This document shows, one piece after another, positions 56,552 through 64,000 of a stretch of DNA of 64,000 bases (within the stretch, counting starts at the first letter, position 1; every line of letters starts with the position of its first letter). The stretch is from Acinetobacter ursingii DSM 16037 = CIP 107286 (GTDB lineage Bacteria; Pseudomonadota; Gammaproteobacteria; Pseudomonadales; Moraxellaceae). Location of the stretch: the NCBI RefSeq assembly GCF_000368825.1, contig NZ_KB849716.1:201475-265474 (forward strand), written 5' to 3'. Under the pieces are notes generated by a model. The model made no database searches, was not told the origin of the DNA, and was given only the letters and a program-made list of their open reading frames with translations. The translations under genes were made by a program, and so were the position numbers.

Positions 56552-56566
56552 ATGATTCTCATTAAT
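56548..56566. promoter_or_regulatory. Putative Fur box
   Basis: GCAAATGATTCTCATTAAT matches 13 of 19 positions of the Fur consensus GATAATGATAATCATTATC, including the TGAT...TCATTA core, and overlaps the -35 of the RNA promoter. Confidence 0.6.
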
Positions 56567-56843
56567 TTAAATGATATTTTATAAATTCCCTACTCCTGAG
56601 ACTGAAAAAAGCATTAGCTTCTCACTGAGGAGAAAATTTTCACAAATATTAACAATGGAAACCGAACCATCTATTCGATCCTTGCGTTAATGCGTATACA
56701 ATTTTGAACTTTAAGAAAACTCTATTTCTTAAAAAAGAATAAAAGTAAGGCTGTTATGATTTGAAAAATATTTAGTTTTTTACTTACACTCTCACCTTTC
56801 TTTTTAATTAATATCATTAAATCTGATTCATGAGTAATCATCC

Positions 56844-57644
56844 ATGCAACACCTTGAAGCCTTTAAGGCTCTCTTTTTAGGACTAATTGAAGGCCTAACT
56901 GAGTTTTTACCTATTTCTAGTACTGGACACCTTATTCTTTTTGGTCATCTGATTGATTTTCATTCTGATAGTGGACGTGTGTTTGAAGTCGTGATTCAGT
57001 TAGGTGCAATTTTGGCAGTTTGCTGGTTATACCGACAAAAAATCGTCGATTTGATTAAAGGTTTTTTTAGTGGGGATGCAGAGGCGCGGCACTTTTGTAT
57101 TAGTGTTTTGATTGCTTTTTTTCCTGCGGTCATTATTGGTGTGATGGCAGTCGATTTTATTAAATCTGTACTGTTTAGCCCTTTAGTTGTCGCCATTGCA
57201 TTGATTGTGGGTGGTTTAATTATTTTCTGGGCAGAATCCATCAAGTTTGATCATAAAACTACGGAAGCCACTCAAATCACCTTTAAACAGGCGCTATTGG
57301 TTGGTCTGGCTCAATGTGTTGCCATGATCCCTGGGACATCAAGATCTGGTGCAACGATTGTAGGTGGGATGTTCGCAGGACTTTCACGTAAAGCAGCAAC
57401 CGAGTTCTCTTTTTTTCTGGCGATGCCTACAATGCTCGGTGCAGCAACCTTTGATTTAATTCGTAATGCAAATATACTCACCGCGGATAATATGACCAAT
57501 ATAGCACTTGGTTTTATCACGGCTTTTCTCGCTGCATTATTTGTAGTAAAAGCTTTAGTGCGTTTTGTGGAAAAACATACTTTACGTGTTTTCGCTTGGT
57601 ATCGGATTGCTTTGGGTCTGATTATTATGTTTGTAATGTTATAA
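56844..57644 (+). CDS. uppP: Undecaprenyl-diphosphatase UppP (BacA)
   Basis: UppP removes a phosphate from undecaprenyl diphosphate on the periplasmic side, recycling the lipid carrier made by UppS; overexpression gives bacitracin resistance. The 266-residue protein has the conserved [14 protein letters not shown] (Glu16, Glu20, Ser26, His29) and PGTSRSGAT (163-171, Arg167) motifs and about eight membrane segments. It is monocistronic, ended by the terminator at 57657. Confidence 0.95.
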   Translation: MQHLEAFKALFLGLIEGLTEFLPISSTGHLILFGHLIDFHSDSGRVFEVVIQLGAILAVCWLYRQKIVDLIKGFFSGDAEARHFCISVLIAFFPAVIIGVMAVDFIKSVLFSPLVVAIALIVGGLIIFWAESIKFDHKTTEATQITFKQALLVGLAQCVAMIPGTSRSGATIVGGMFAGLSRKAATEFSFFLAMPTMLGAATFDLIRNANILTADNMTNIALGFITAFLAALFVVKALVRFVEKHTLRVFAWYRIALGLIIMFVML

Positions 57645-57656
57645 ATTTTGATTCAT

Positions 57657-57694
57657 AAAAAAGCTCAGAATGCTTATGTTTTCTGAGCTTTTTT
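57657..57694. terminator. Bidirectional terminator
   Basis: AAAAAAGCTCAGAA and TTCTGAGCTTTTTT form a perfect 14-bp stem between convergent uppP and the DUF333 gene. Confidence 0.88.
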
Positions 57695-57700
57695 TGTGTC

Positions 57701-57949
57701 TTATTTTTGAGGATGATCTTGTCTAAATAATTGCCATTCTTCAATGACACGACCGTCTGGTAAAATACAATTGGCATAAGCATCACCATTTGCATTTTTT
57801 TTCATCTCCAACTTACCGCCTTGATCGATACAGTACTGACTTGCTGGATTAGGCATTCCAATTTTTTGTGGCGTAGGTGTCTTGGTCGTGCTACAAGCAG
57901 ATAAAACAAGAGTGCCGCCACATAGAATAAATAAGATCTTTTTAGTCAT
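57701..57949 (-). CDS. DUF333 lipoprotein
   Basis: An 82-residue lipoprotein with lipobox LSAC (Cys19). The mature part is a DUF333 domain: NPASQYCIDQGGKLEM, then ANCILPDGRVIEEWQLFRQ. Cys residues in the domain can pair. DUF333 proteins are small envelope proteins of unknown function, some annotated as hemolysin or inhibitor-like. It is monocistronic. Confidence 0.85.
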   Translation of the reverse strand: MTKKILFILCGGTLVLSACSTTKTPTPQKIGMPNPASQYCIDQGGKLEMKKNANGDAYANCILPDGRVIEEWQLFRQDHPQK

Positions 57950-58021
57950 TATTTGATTTCACACTTCAACTTAAACTTTATAGATTATCCGCGATTTTAA
58001 ATTTTAAACTGTTAAATTTAG

Positions 58022-58264
58022 TTAGTTCATTGCAATCATTTTCACTAAAATGTGTTGAGATTCATCATTTTCATCATAGGTTTGTTTGCGTATCAACTCT
58101 TTATACTTGACCCGAAAATCACGCCCATTAAAAGTCACCACAGAAGGTATATTGTCAAAATATGTACTCCCCGCATCCAGATGCTCTTCATGTAAAGCAG
58201 TTCCGAGTTGATAATCATCACCTTTGAGCACGACATATTTTACTGTTGTTCTCATTTTATCCAT
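58022..58264 (-). CDS. Uncharacterised protein, 80 residues
   Basis: A small soluble protein with beta-rich start (RTTVKYVVLKGDDYQLGTAL) and charged middle (RVKYKELIRKQTYDENDE). No cysteine, no signal. AAGG about ten bases before the first ATG supports the start at 58264. Not recognised. Confidence 0.6.
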   Translation of the reverse strand: MDKMRTTVKYVVLKGDDYQLGTALHEEHLDAGSTYFDNIPSVVTFNGRDFRVKYKELIRKQTYDENDESQHILVKMIAMN

Positions 58265-58368
58265 ACTATTTAAACCTTTTCAGCTTATTGTTTACTGCTT
58301 TACAAAGCTTGACCAGATATATAAACAATTAATAAACAAAACAATTCTTAAAAAATCATCAATTTGAA

Positions 58369-58448
58369 TAGACTTCTTTCGTAGCTTACTTTTATTTGTC
58401 CTAATGGGAGAAAAATAAAGAGGGTTAAACAATCATGAAAGAAGTCTA
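58369..58448 (+). repeat. 80-bp palindromic repeat, copy C
   Basis: Perfect 12-bp terminal inverted repeats (TAGACTTCTTTC and GAAAGAAGTCTA), with the inner blocks TTTTATTT, GGGAGAAA and GGTTAAAC aligning to copies A and B. It is the least decayed copy at its ends. Confidence 0.8.
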
Positions 58449-58551
58449 ATGCCAAGCTTTTATGAAATACTATTCACCCGATCTACTGCTAAGTCAATCG
58501 GAAAAGTCGGTAGGACTGTAATCTTAGTTTCCATAGAGACTTAACCATACG

Positions 58552-58800
58552 TTGTGTATATTGGAAGATAATCTATGTTTTTTCTGGAGATATGGCCTTA
58601 TATACGTATTTTTTGAGTATCTTGTAAAGACTAAATTAGAAGAATTGAACGAGCCTGAGTTCAATGATCAAACTGAGCACTCTCATCAAAACATTTTTTT
58701 CCTTTTAAATTATTATCAAATACAAAGATCAATAATTCGATTGCCAATAGAATCATTGGCAAGCTTTAAAAAAGATTTCGAAACAATGAAAAGATTTTGA
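58552..58800 (+). CDS. Possible small gene, 82 residues, start unclear
   Basis: The open frame starts at a TTG (58552) with no good ribosome site. From about residue 22 it looks coding (EYLVKTKLEELNEPEF, then LPIESLASFKKDFETMKRF). An alternative is an ATG at 58591 (MALYTYF) in another frame, joined if a T6 run were T7. A terminator-like hairpin follows at 58842. Not recognised. Confidence 0.4.
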   Translation: MCILEDNLCFFWRYGLIYVFFEYLVKTKLEELNEPEFNDQTEHSHQNIFFLLNYYQIQRSIIRLPIESLASFKKDFETMKRF

Positions 58801-58841
58801 AAACACATAATCTCGAACAACATTTGGAACAAATTCAAATC

Positions 58842-58866
58842 ATAAGCCATTCAAAAAATGGCTTAT
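58842..58866 (+). terminator. Terminator-like hairpin
   Basis: ATAAGCCATT, five-base loop, AATGGCTTAT: a perfect 10-bp stem between the convergent small genes at 58552 and 58899, followed by a short T-rich tail. Confidence 0.7.
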
Positions 58867-58898
58867 TTCTCAAAAGATTATTTAGACAATCATTAGCG

Positions 58899-59135
58899 TT
58901 ATTCAATTTTAAGTTGATATTCATCTTGAGTAATTTTTATTTTTAATTTTCGATATTTACGTTTATTCGGATCTAAAGCAGATTCTAGTATTTCGCTTTT
59001 GAACTTAGCATCATTCATTAGTTCAGCATATATTTTATAACCTATTAAAATTTTACTGGGCTTTTCTTTAGTATCTTTAAAATCATCAATAATATTATTT
59101 AAATAATCTAAGTTAGTCTCATTGGTTTTTTTCAT
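58899..59135 (-). CDS. Uncharacterised protein, 78 residues
   Basis: A small Lys- and Asp-rich protein beginning MKKTNETNLDYLNNIIDDF. The open frame extends to a TTG at 59159, but AAGGG about ten bases before the ATG at 59135 decides the start. The C-terminus is beta-rich and basic (RKYRKLKIKITQDEYQLKIE). No named family recognised; the size and composition could suit a phage or plasmid-type small protein. Confidence 0.6.
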   Translation of the reverse strand: MKKTNETNLDYLNNIIDDFKDTKEKPSKILIGYKIYAELMNDAKFKSEILESALDPNKRKYRKLKIKITQDEYQLKIE

Positions 59136-59159
59136 TGCGCAATGCCCTTTGATTTTCAA

Positions 59160-59658
59160 ATTAATTTAACATTCAATTTTTACAAAAATATGAATGAGTG
59201 CTGCTTTTTGACATAGATTTTGAGCATAAAAAAAACCTGCCACTTGGGGAAGAAGCAGGCCATAAAACGCACAACTGGTAAATCGAGTACTTTCTTGATC
59301 TTAACAAAATTGGCTAAATATTTGTATTTATTAAACATCTAATATCACATCAAATAAAATTGATACTAGAAAAAAATTATTATGAGCAAATTCTGATATT
59401 TAAGAACTGAGTAGATTGGACATATTATATTAAAAACATACAGACCAGTCTACATAAAGTTAAAATAATATCAAAATATATAATTTCGCTAAAGAATAAA
59501 TTAATTTTTACTTACAAAATAATAAATAAGCAAACTGCCATAAAGCATTTATGCTGAAATTTGTTAAAAAATCATCCATTCAAAATAAATCACGCTAAAT
59601 TAACCAATGACATAACTCATAAAAAAGCATTAAAAATACTTCACAAGAGGACATGACA
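59160..59658. other. Gene-free region with an orphan terminator
   Basis: About 500 AT-rich bases upstream of the Ntn hydrolase. The candidate small RNA at 59226-59310 is the only structure recognised; the rest holds no supported gene. Confidence 0.55.
59226..59310 (-). ncRNA. Candidate small RNA ended by an orphan terminator
   Basis: On the minus strand CCTGC pairs with GCAGG around a C-rich loop (TTCTTCCCCAAG) and is followed by eight T residues (59228-59235). No minus-strand gene ends here. A possible extended -10 (TGTTAAGAT) lies near 59315-59325. The C-rich loop could pair with Shine-Dalgarno sequences. The start is uncertain. Confidence 0.35.
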
Positions 59659-60717
59659 ATGATTAAAAAAGCACTCATAAGTAGTTTAATCGGCGGTAGT
59701 TTATTTTGGATATCCCTTACAGCAGAAAGTTGTACGCGGGTGGTGTATCAAGGGAATAACCAAACCATTATTACTGCCCGCTCTATGGACTGGAAACAGG
59801 ATGTCGGCACCAACTTATGGATTTTGCCTAGTGGTGTAAAACGCAGTGGCAATGTGGGGAAAAATTCGATTCATTGGACCTCTAAATATGGCAGTGTAGT
59901 TGCAACAGGTTACGATATTTCAACTACAGATGGTGTGAATGAAGCAGGCTTAAATGCCAACTTGCTTTGGCTTGTTGAATCTCAATATCCAGATCGAACC
60001 AAATCGGATAAACCCAAACTGACGATTGCTGCATGGGCGCAATATGTCTTAGATAATTTTGCAACTGTCGATGAAGCAGTCAAAGCTCTGCAAAAAGAAC
60101 CGTTTATTATCGTTACTGATGCCGTGCCGGGTGAGAAACGTTTAACGACCTTACACTTATCTATTTCTGATAAAACAGGAGACAATGCAATAGTTGAATA
60201 TATTAACGGTAAGCAAGTCATTCATCATGATTCAAGTTATCAAGTAATGACCAACTCTCCTATTTTTGATGAGCAACTTGCACTCAATGAATATTGGAAA
60301 CAAATTGGTGGAACGATTTTTCTTCCAGGCACCAATCGCGCATCAGATCGTTTTGCCAGAGCTTCTTTTTATATCAATGCGATTCCTAAAAATGATGATC
60401 CTAAAGAAGCACTTGCCTCCGTTTTCAGTGTTATTCGAAATGTCTCTGTCCCTTATGGGCTAAATACTCATGAAGAACCCAATATCTCTTCAACCCGCTG
60501 GCGTACGGTCGTTGATCATAAGCGTAAACTTTACTTTTTCGAATCTGCGCTTTCACCGAATAGTTTCTGGGTCGATCTTAACAAAATTAATTTCAAAGAT
60601 GGGGTGACACGTAAGTTAGATTTAGGTAAAAATCAAGAGAATATCTATGCAGGTGATGCAACAGCACAATTCAAAACGGCACCACCCTTTCATTTTCTGG
60701 GCATAGATGAAGATTAA
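59659..60717 (+). CDS. Exported linear amide C-N hydrolase (choloylglycine hydrolase/penicillin V acylase family)
   Basis: This is an Ntn-hydrolase whose N-terminal cysteine attacks amide bonds such as bile-salt conjugates, penicillin V or acyl-homoserine lactones. A signal peptide precedes Cys25 (TAES-CTRVVYQG), so cleavage exposes the nucleophile. Family residues follow: ARSMDW (Arg and Asp), NEAGLNANLL and TNSPIFDEQL (Asn). The ATG at 59653 is two bases from AGAGG, so the ATG at 59659, eight bases away, is preferred (352 residues). A lipoprotein gene follows 36 bp later. The natural substrate is unknown. Confidence 0.88.
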   Translation: MIKKALISSLIGGSLFWISLTAESCTRVVYQGNNQTIITARSMDWKQDVGTNLWILPSGVKRSGNVGKNSIHWTSKYGSVVATGYDISTTDGVNEAGLNANLLWLVESQYPDRTKSDKPKLTIAAWAQYVLDNFATVDEAVKALQKEPFIIVTDAVPGEKRLTTLHLSISDKTGDNAIVEYINGKQVIHHDSSYQVMTNSPIFDEQLALNEYWKQIGGTIFLPGTNRASDRFARASFYINAIPKNDDPKEALASVFSVIRNVSVPYGLNTHEEPNISSTRWRTVVDHKRKLYFFESALSPNSFWVDLNKINFKDGVTRKLDLGKNQENIYAGDATAQFKTAPPFHFLGIDED

Positions 60718-60753
60718 GAAAATGAATACAACATATTTAAGGGGAAATCTGAA

Positions 60754-61239
60754 ATGAAAAAAATAGTTGGACTAATGACAGCTTTCATTTTATTACACGG
60801 TTGTGCCACTGTTCCTGAAAATAAAAGTAACACTGATCGATTAGCAACAGCAGGATTATTACTATGTAAACCGAACGAACAGTGTCCGATTATGGCGGCC
60901 TCATGGAATTCGGGGAATAAAAATCAACTTCGTATCGATGTGCGTTTAAATAGTAGTTATCTCTATTATGATATCAAAAAAATAACTTTTATCGTGGATG
61001 GTAAACACCTAAGTTATACCCCAGCACAACCCACTGAACTTGAATATATCAGCCGTTTAGAACCGAAACGCTCATCGAACCATATTGTTGTGCCAAGTAG
61101 TTTTTTAAATGACTTTAAAAATGCAAAACGCATTGATGTTCAAATTAGTACAGACCACGGTGCCATCAAACGACCAATGTATATTGATGGTCGAGCTTCA
61201 TCTGCTTACCAAAATTTTGTCGGTGTATATTCTTCTTAA
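60754..61239 (+). CDS. Lipoprotein, 161 residues
   Basis: A signal peptide ends at lipobox LHGC (Cys17). The mature part has two further cysteines (LLCKPNEQCPIM), then a beta-rich domain (LRIDVRLNSSYLYYDIKKIT, IVVPSSFLNDFKNAKRIDV). No named family is recognised. AAGGGGAAA precedes the ATG. It is probably co-transcribed with the Ntn hydrolase. Confidence 0.75.
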   Translation: MKKIVGLMTAFILLHGCATVPENKSNTDRLATAGLLLCKPNEQCPIMAASWNSGNKNQLRIDVRLNSSYLYYDIKKITFIVDGKHLSYTPAQPTELEYISRLEPKRSSNHIVVPSSFLNDFKNAKRIDVQISTDHGAIKRPMYIDGRASSAYQNFVGVYSS

Positions 61240-61254
61240 ATCTATTTTTACAAT

Positions 61255-61288
61255 AAAAAACTCACCGAAAGATGATGGTGAGTTTTTT
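61255..61288. terminator. Bidirectional terminator
   Basis: AAAAAACTCACC and GGTGAGTTTTTT form a perfect 12-bp stem between the lipoprotein gene and convergent aroC. Confidence 0.88.
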
Positions 61289-61301
61289 ATATAAGACTAA
61301 C

Positions 61302-62393
61302 TTAAGATTCGATTGGTGCAAATGGAGCAACGACATCCGCATTTTGCGCACGGTTTCTCATGAAGTGATCCATCAAAACAATCGCAAGCATCGCTTCCGC
61401 AATAGGTGTTGCCCGAACACCCACGCAAGGATCATGACGACCTTTGGTTAATACGTCGGTATTTTCACGATCCAGATTAATGGTTTTACCTGAAGTGGTA
61501 ATGCTTGCGGTTGGTTTAAGGGCAATAGCGACACGAATAGTTTGTCCACTAGAAATACCACCTAAAATACCACCTGCATGATTAGCAAGAAAACCGTCTG
61601 TGGTTAACTCATCTCGACTTTCATGACCAAACTGACCTGCTACAGCAAAACCATCACCAATTTCTACACCTTTTACAGCGTTGATGCTCATCATGGCATG
61701 TGCAATATCAGCATCTAAACGGTCAAATACAGGCTCACCCCAACCCACTGGAACTTTTTCGGCTAAAATTTCCAGTTTTGCGCCACAGCTTGTACCTTGT
61801 TCACGTAAAGAAGTCACTAAGGCTTCAAAACGCGGTACGGCAGCGACATCACCACAGAAAAATGGATTATTTGGAACTTCATTCCAGTCCAGTTTTTCTG
61901 CAATTTCATTACCAATTTGGGTGACATGACCACGAATCACGATACCAAATTTTTCAGCAAGATATTTTTTGGCAATTGCACCCGCTGCAACACGCATTGC
62001 TGTTTCGCGCGCACTCGAACGTCCGCCACCACGATAATCACGGAAACCATACTTTTGTGTATAGGTATAATCCGCATGTCCCGGGCGAAAGGTTTGAGCA
62101 ATATTGCCATAATCTTTCGATTTCTGGTCTGTATTACGAATGAGTAAACCAATCGATGTTCCTGTCGTTTTACCCTCAAAAACTCCAGAAATAATTTCAA
62201 CTTCATCAGGCTCTTTACGCTGCGTTGCAAATTTGGAGGTTCCCGGTTTACGACGATCTAAATCTTTTTGCAAATCTTCTTCACACAGCTCAAGTCCCGG
62301 TGGAACACCATCGACAATCGCCATTAAGCCGGCACCATGTGATTCACCGCAGGTGGTCACACGAAAGAGTTGTCCAATACTATTCCCTGCCAT
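61302..62393 (-). CDS. aroC: Chorismate synthase
   Basis: AroC makes chorismate from EPSP with reduced FMN, the last common step to aromatic amino acids, folate and quinones. The 363-residue protein has the signatures [18 protein letters not shown] (1st), [15 protein letters not shown] (2nd) and the third region [17 protein letters not shown]. His19 (GESHG) matches the conserved active-site histidine. It is 13 bp after prmB, a common pairing. Confidence 0.97.
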   Translation of the reverse strand: MAGNSIGQLFRVTTCGESHGAGLMAIVDGVPPGLELCEEDLQKDLDRRKPGTSKFATQRKEPDEVEIISGVFEGKTTGTSIGLLIRNTDQKSKDYGNIAQTFRPGHADYTYTQKYGFRDYRGGGRSSARETAMRVAAGAIAKKYLAEKFGIVIRGHVTQIGNEIAEKLDWNEVPNNPFFCGDVAAVPRFEALVTSLREQGTSCGAKLEILAEKVPVGWGEPVFDRLDADIAHAMMSINAVKGVEIGDGFAVAGQFGHESRDELTTDGFLANHAGGILGGISSGQTIRVAIALKPTASITTSGKTINLDRENTDVLTKGRHDPCVGVRATPIAEAMLAIVLMDHFMRNRAQNADVVAPFAPIES

Positions 62394-62406
62394 ATTTACA
62401 ACTCCT

Positions 62407-63417
62407 TTAAGCTTCTAAAGATTCTTGAAATAAACGCTGATAACGGCGGCATTGCTCCGCGGTTAAAGCAAAAATACCTGAACCACCTTTTTTAAAGGTC
62501 AACCAGTGGAAGTCAATGGTATGAAAATTCTGACGCATTGCCCATTCAGAATTTCCTACTTCAATGACAATTAAACCATCTTCAGTTAAATAATCTGCCG
62601 CTTGAGCCAACATTTTACGCACCAGATCCAAACCATCCTGACCTGCTGCCAAAGCCAGTTCTGGTTCATGTAAAAATTCTTCAGGCAAATCTGCCATATC
62701 TTCAGCATCTACATAAGGTGGATTACTGACGATTAAATCATATTGATTTTCGGCAGGAATTTTTGAAAATAAGTCAGATTCTAATAGCGCGACTTGATAT
62801 TGTTTATCGTGATGCTCTGTATTAATCGCAGCGACTTCAAGCGCATCTTTGGAAATATCAGTTGCGTCCACTTCCGACTCTGGAAATGCATAAGCCAAAG
62901 CAATTGCAATACAACCTGAACCTGTACACATATCTAAAATACGTTGCGGAGTTTTAGGATTTGAGTTTTCAGGTAAATTATTTATTGCCTCATGCATATT
63001 GCCATGTTCATCCAGACAATACGGCGCAAAACGCTGTTCAATCAATTCAGCAATAGGTGAACGCGGAATTAATACACGTTCATCGACATAAAATGGCTTG
63101 TTGGCAAAGTAAGCTAGATTAAGTAAATAAGAGGTCGGAATACGCTCATTAACACGGCGCTCAAGCAAACTTAAAAATTCAGCTTTTTCGCTTGGTAAAA
63201 GTTTTGCATCCAAAATCTCGGCATCTGCGGCCCATTCTAGAGAAAGCGTTTGTAAAACTAGCGCAGAGCTTTCTGCAAAATAATCTTCGGTTCCCTGACC
63301 TAAATGAGCATCGTATTGACGTAATGCAGTCACTCCAAAACGAATAAAATCACGAATTGTTGTTAAGTTTTCTGCGGCTTCCTGTAATTGTTCAGGATTA
63401 ATGGTCGGTCGCTCCAC
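62407..63417 (-). CDS. prmB: Ribosomal protein L3 N5-glutamine methyltransferase PrmB
   Basis: PrmB methylates a glutamine of ribosomal protein L3 with S-adenosylmethionine. The SAM motif [13 protein letters not shown] is at 161-173 and the catalytic NPPY at 232-235. The N-terminal helical domain (1-100) binds the substrate. The 336-residue length agrees with PrmB (310) rather than the shorter PrmC (277), and coupling to aroC supports PrmB. The CRISPR leader lies just upstream. Confidence 0.93.
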   Translation of the reverse strand: MERPTINPEQLQEAAENLTTIRDFIRFGVTALRQYDAHLGQGTEDYFAESSALVLQTLSLEWAADAEILDAKLLPSEKAEFLSLLERRVNERIPTSYLLNLAYFANKPFYVDERVLIPRSPIAELIEQRFAPYCLDEHGNMHEAINNLPENSNPKTPQRILDMCTGSGCIAIALAYAFPESEVDATDISKDALEVAAINTEHHDKQYQVALLESDLFSKIPAENQYDLIVSNPPYVDAEDMADLPEEFLHEPELALAAGQDGLDLVRKMLAQAADYLTEDGLIVIEVGNSEWAMRQNFHTIDFHWLTFKKGGSGIFALTAEQCRRYQRLFQESLEA

Positions 63418-63429
63418 TCAGGGGTCTCC

Positions 63430-63669
63430 AAAAGATGATGATGCAAAACGGCTTATGATACCTTGTTTTGTCTTGCTTTTTAATGCCTAAAACGAGTGGA
63501 TTCAATTTTAAATCAAGTTGACTTATTGCTCTTTTTAAATCAATATTTTTCTTACTCTTTAATAATATAATAAAATCATACGCTTATGATTTAACTTATT
63601 TTTAAAGCATAATATCAAATTATTAAACTAACTCATTGTTATTAAATGATTTATTAATAAGAGTTTATA
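63430..63669 (+). promoter_or_regulatory. AT-rich CRISPR leader
   Basis: About 240 bases, strongly AT-rich, between prmB and the first repeat. The orientation of the repeats (handle CTTAGAAA just before each spacer) means transcription runs rightward from here. TATCAAATTATTA at 63613-63625 matches the IHF consensus WATCAANNNNTTR exactly, 45 bases before the first repeat. IHF assists type I-F spacer integration in other species; its role here is inferred. Confidence 0.6.
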
Positions 63670-64000
63670 GCTTCCTATCGCATAGATAGCTTAGAAAAAT
63701 ATACTAAACCGAAGAGCCTTAAAACACGGGCTTCCTATCGCATAGATAGCTTAGAAATGTAATCGTTGTAAAAGATCTGGATTTTCGTCGCTTCCTATCG
63801 CATAGATAGCTTAGAAAAGAAAAAGATGATACTGACTTAAATATAACCAGCTTCCTATCGCATAGATAGCTTAGAAATGATAAGTTTTACCTGAGTATTG
63901 AATAACATCGCTTCCTATCGCATAGATAGCTTAGAAAATTGGTTGAAAGCTAGAACAGCTGGAATGAGTGCTTCCTATCGCATAGATAGCTTAGAAATAT
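63670..64000 (+). CRISPR. CRISPR array, type I-F-like repeats, leader end
   Basis: Six identical 28-bp repeats begin at 63670, 63730, 63790, 63850, 63910 and 63970, with five complete 32-bp spacers, an exact 60-bp period. The array continues beyond the window. The repeat (GCTTCCTATCGCATAGATAG followed by CTTAGAAA) has the type I-F form: a 5-bp stem CTATC/GATAG around GCATA and an eight-base 3' handle ending in AGAAA. All five spacers differ. No cas gene is in the window. Confidence 0.97.

Larger units (their letters stand above)
56350..56843. other. Intergenic 494 bp holding a candidate small RNA and a Fur box
   Basis: No protein gene is supported. The candidate RNA at 56414-56516, its promoter and the Fur box are listed separately. 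The remaining part up to uppP (56567-56843) contains TTCTC/GAGAA near 56615-56635 and is otherwise AT-rich. Confidence 0.65.

Noticed and set aside
59136..59159. TTG start adding eight residues to the 78-residue gene
   Set aside because: AAGGG is correctly spaced from the ATG at 59135, not from the TTG.

Overview
The window is a low-GC gammaproteobacterial chromosome segment, most likely Acinetobacter (Moraxellaceae). The basis is the protein-level resemblance of the lpxD-fabZ-lpxA/bamA operon, ntrBC, acnB, tamAB and kdp genes, and above all an alkM-type alkane hydroxylase divergent from an AraC-type alkR regulator. The species cannot be fixed from the sequence alone. No rRNA, tRNA, insertion sequence or prophage was seen.

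Layout. 1-480 is the end of a cpoB-like gene. 545-11513 is the minus-strand envelope operon pyrH-frr-uppS-cdsA-dxr-rseP-bamA-skp-lpxD-fabZ-lpxA, which couples nucleotide supply, ribosome recycling, isoprenoid and phospholipid precursors, outer-membrane protein assembly and lipid A synthesis; rimO lies upstream. 13255-15826 is ntrBC, preceded by a good sigma-54 promoter. 15.9-19.5 kb is a loose accessory stretch: a frameshifted ribokinase, a frameshifted VOC protein, an Lrp/AsnC regulator with a small divergent transcription unit, and a solitary HNH nuclease. 19.6-24 kb has acnB and small secreted or cytoplasmic proteins. 24.2-31.5 kb is tamA-tamB. 31.7-33.6 kb has an LplT-like transporter and coq7. 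34.4-42.3 kb is the kdpABCDE potassium system with a short leader ORF. 42.4-45.4 kb is moeB-ABC1 kinase-folB-folK. 46.4-51.1 kb has a second ABC1 kinase, two acyl-CoA dehydrogenases and a GNAT enzyme. 51.2-53.5 kb is alkM/alkR. 53.6-59.2 kb is AT-rich with small orphan genes, a broken VOC gene, uppP and candidate small RNAs. 59.6-63.4 kb has an exported Ntn hydrolase, a lipoprotein, aroC and prmB. From 63670 a CRISPR array of type I-F form begins and runs out of the window.

The most interesting items are not protein genes. They are: (i) a candidate Fur-controlled, RyhB/PrrF-style small RNA at 56414-56516, with promoter, overlapping Fur box and terminator all in register; (ii) the leader end of a type I-F-like CRISPR array whose repeat stem carries compensatory changes; (iii) a family of about 81-bp imperfect palindromes in three copies, two of which flank a single orphan gene in inverted orientation; (iv) a sigma-54 promoter in front of ntrBC; (v) further orphan minus-strand terminators that imply small transcripts. 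Three genes are broken by single-base indels, which may be real decay or assembly error.
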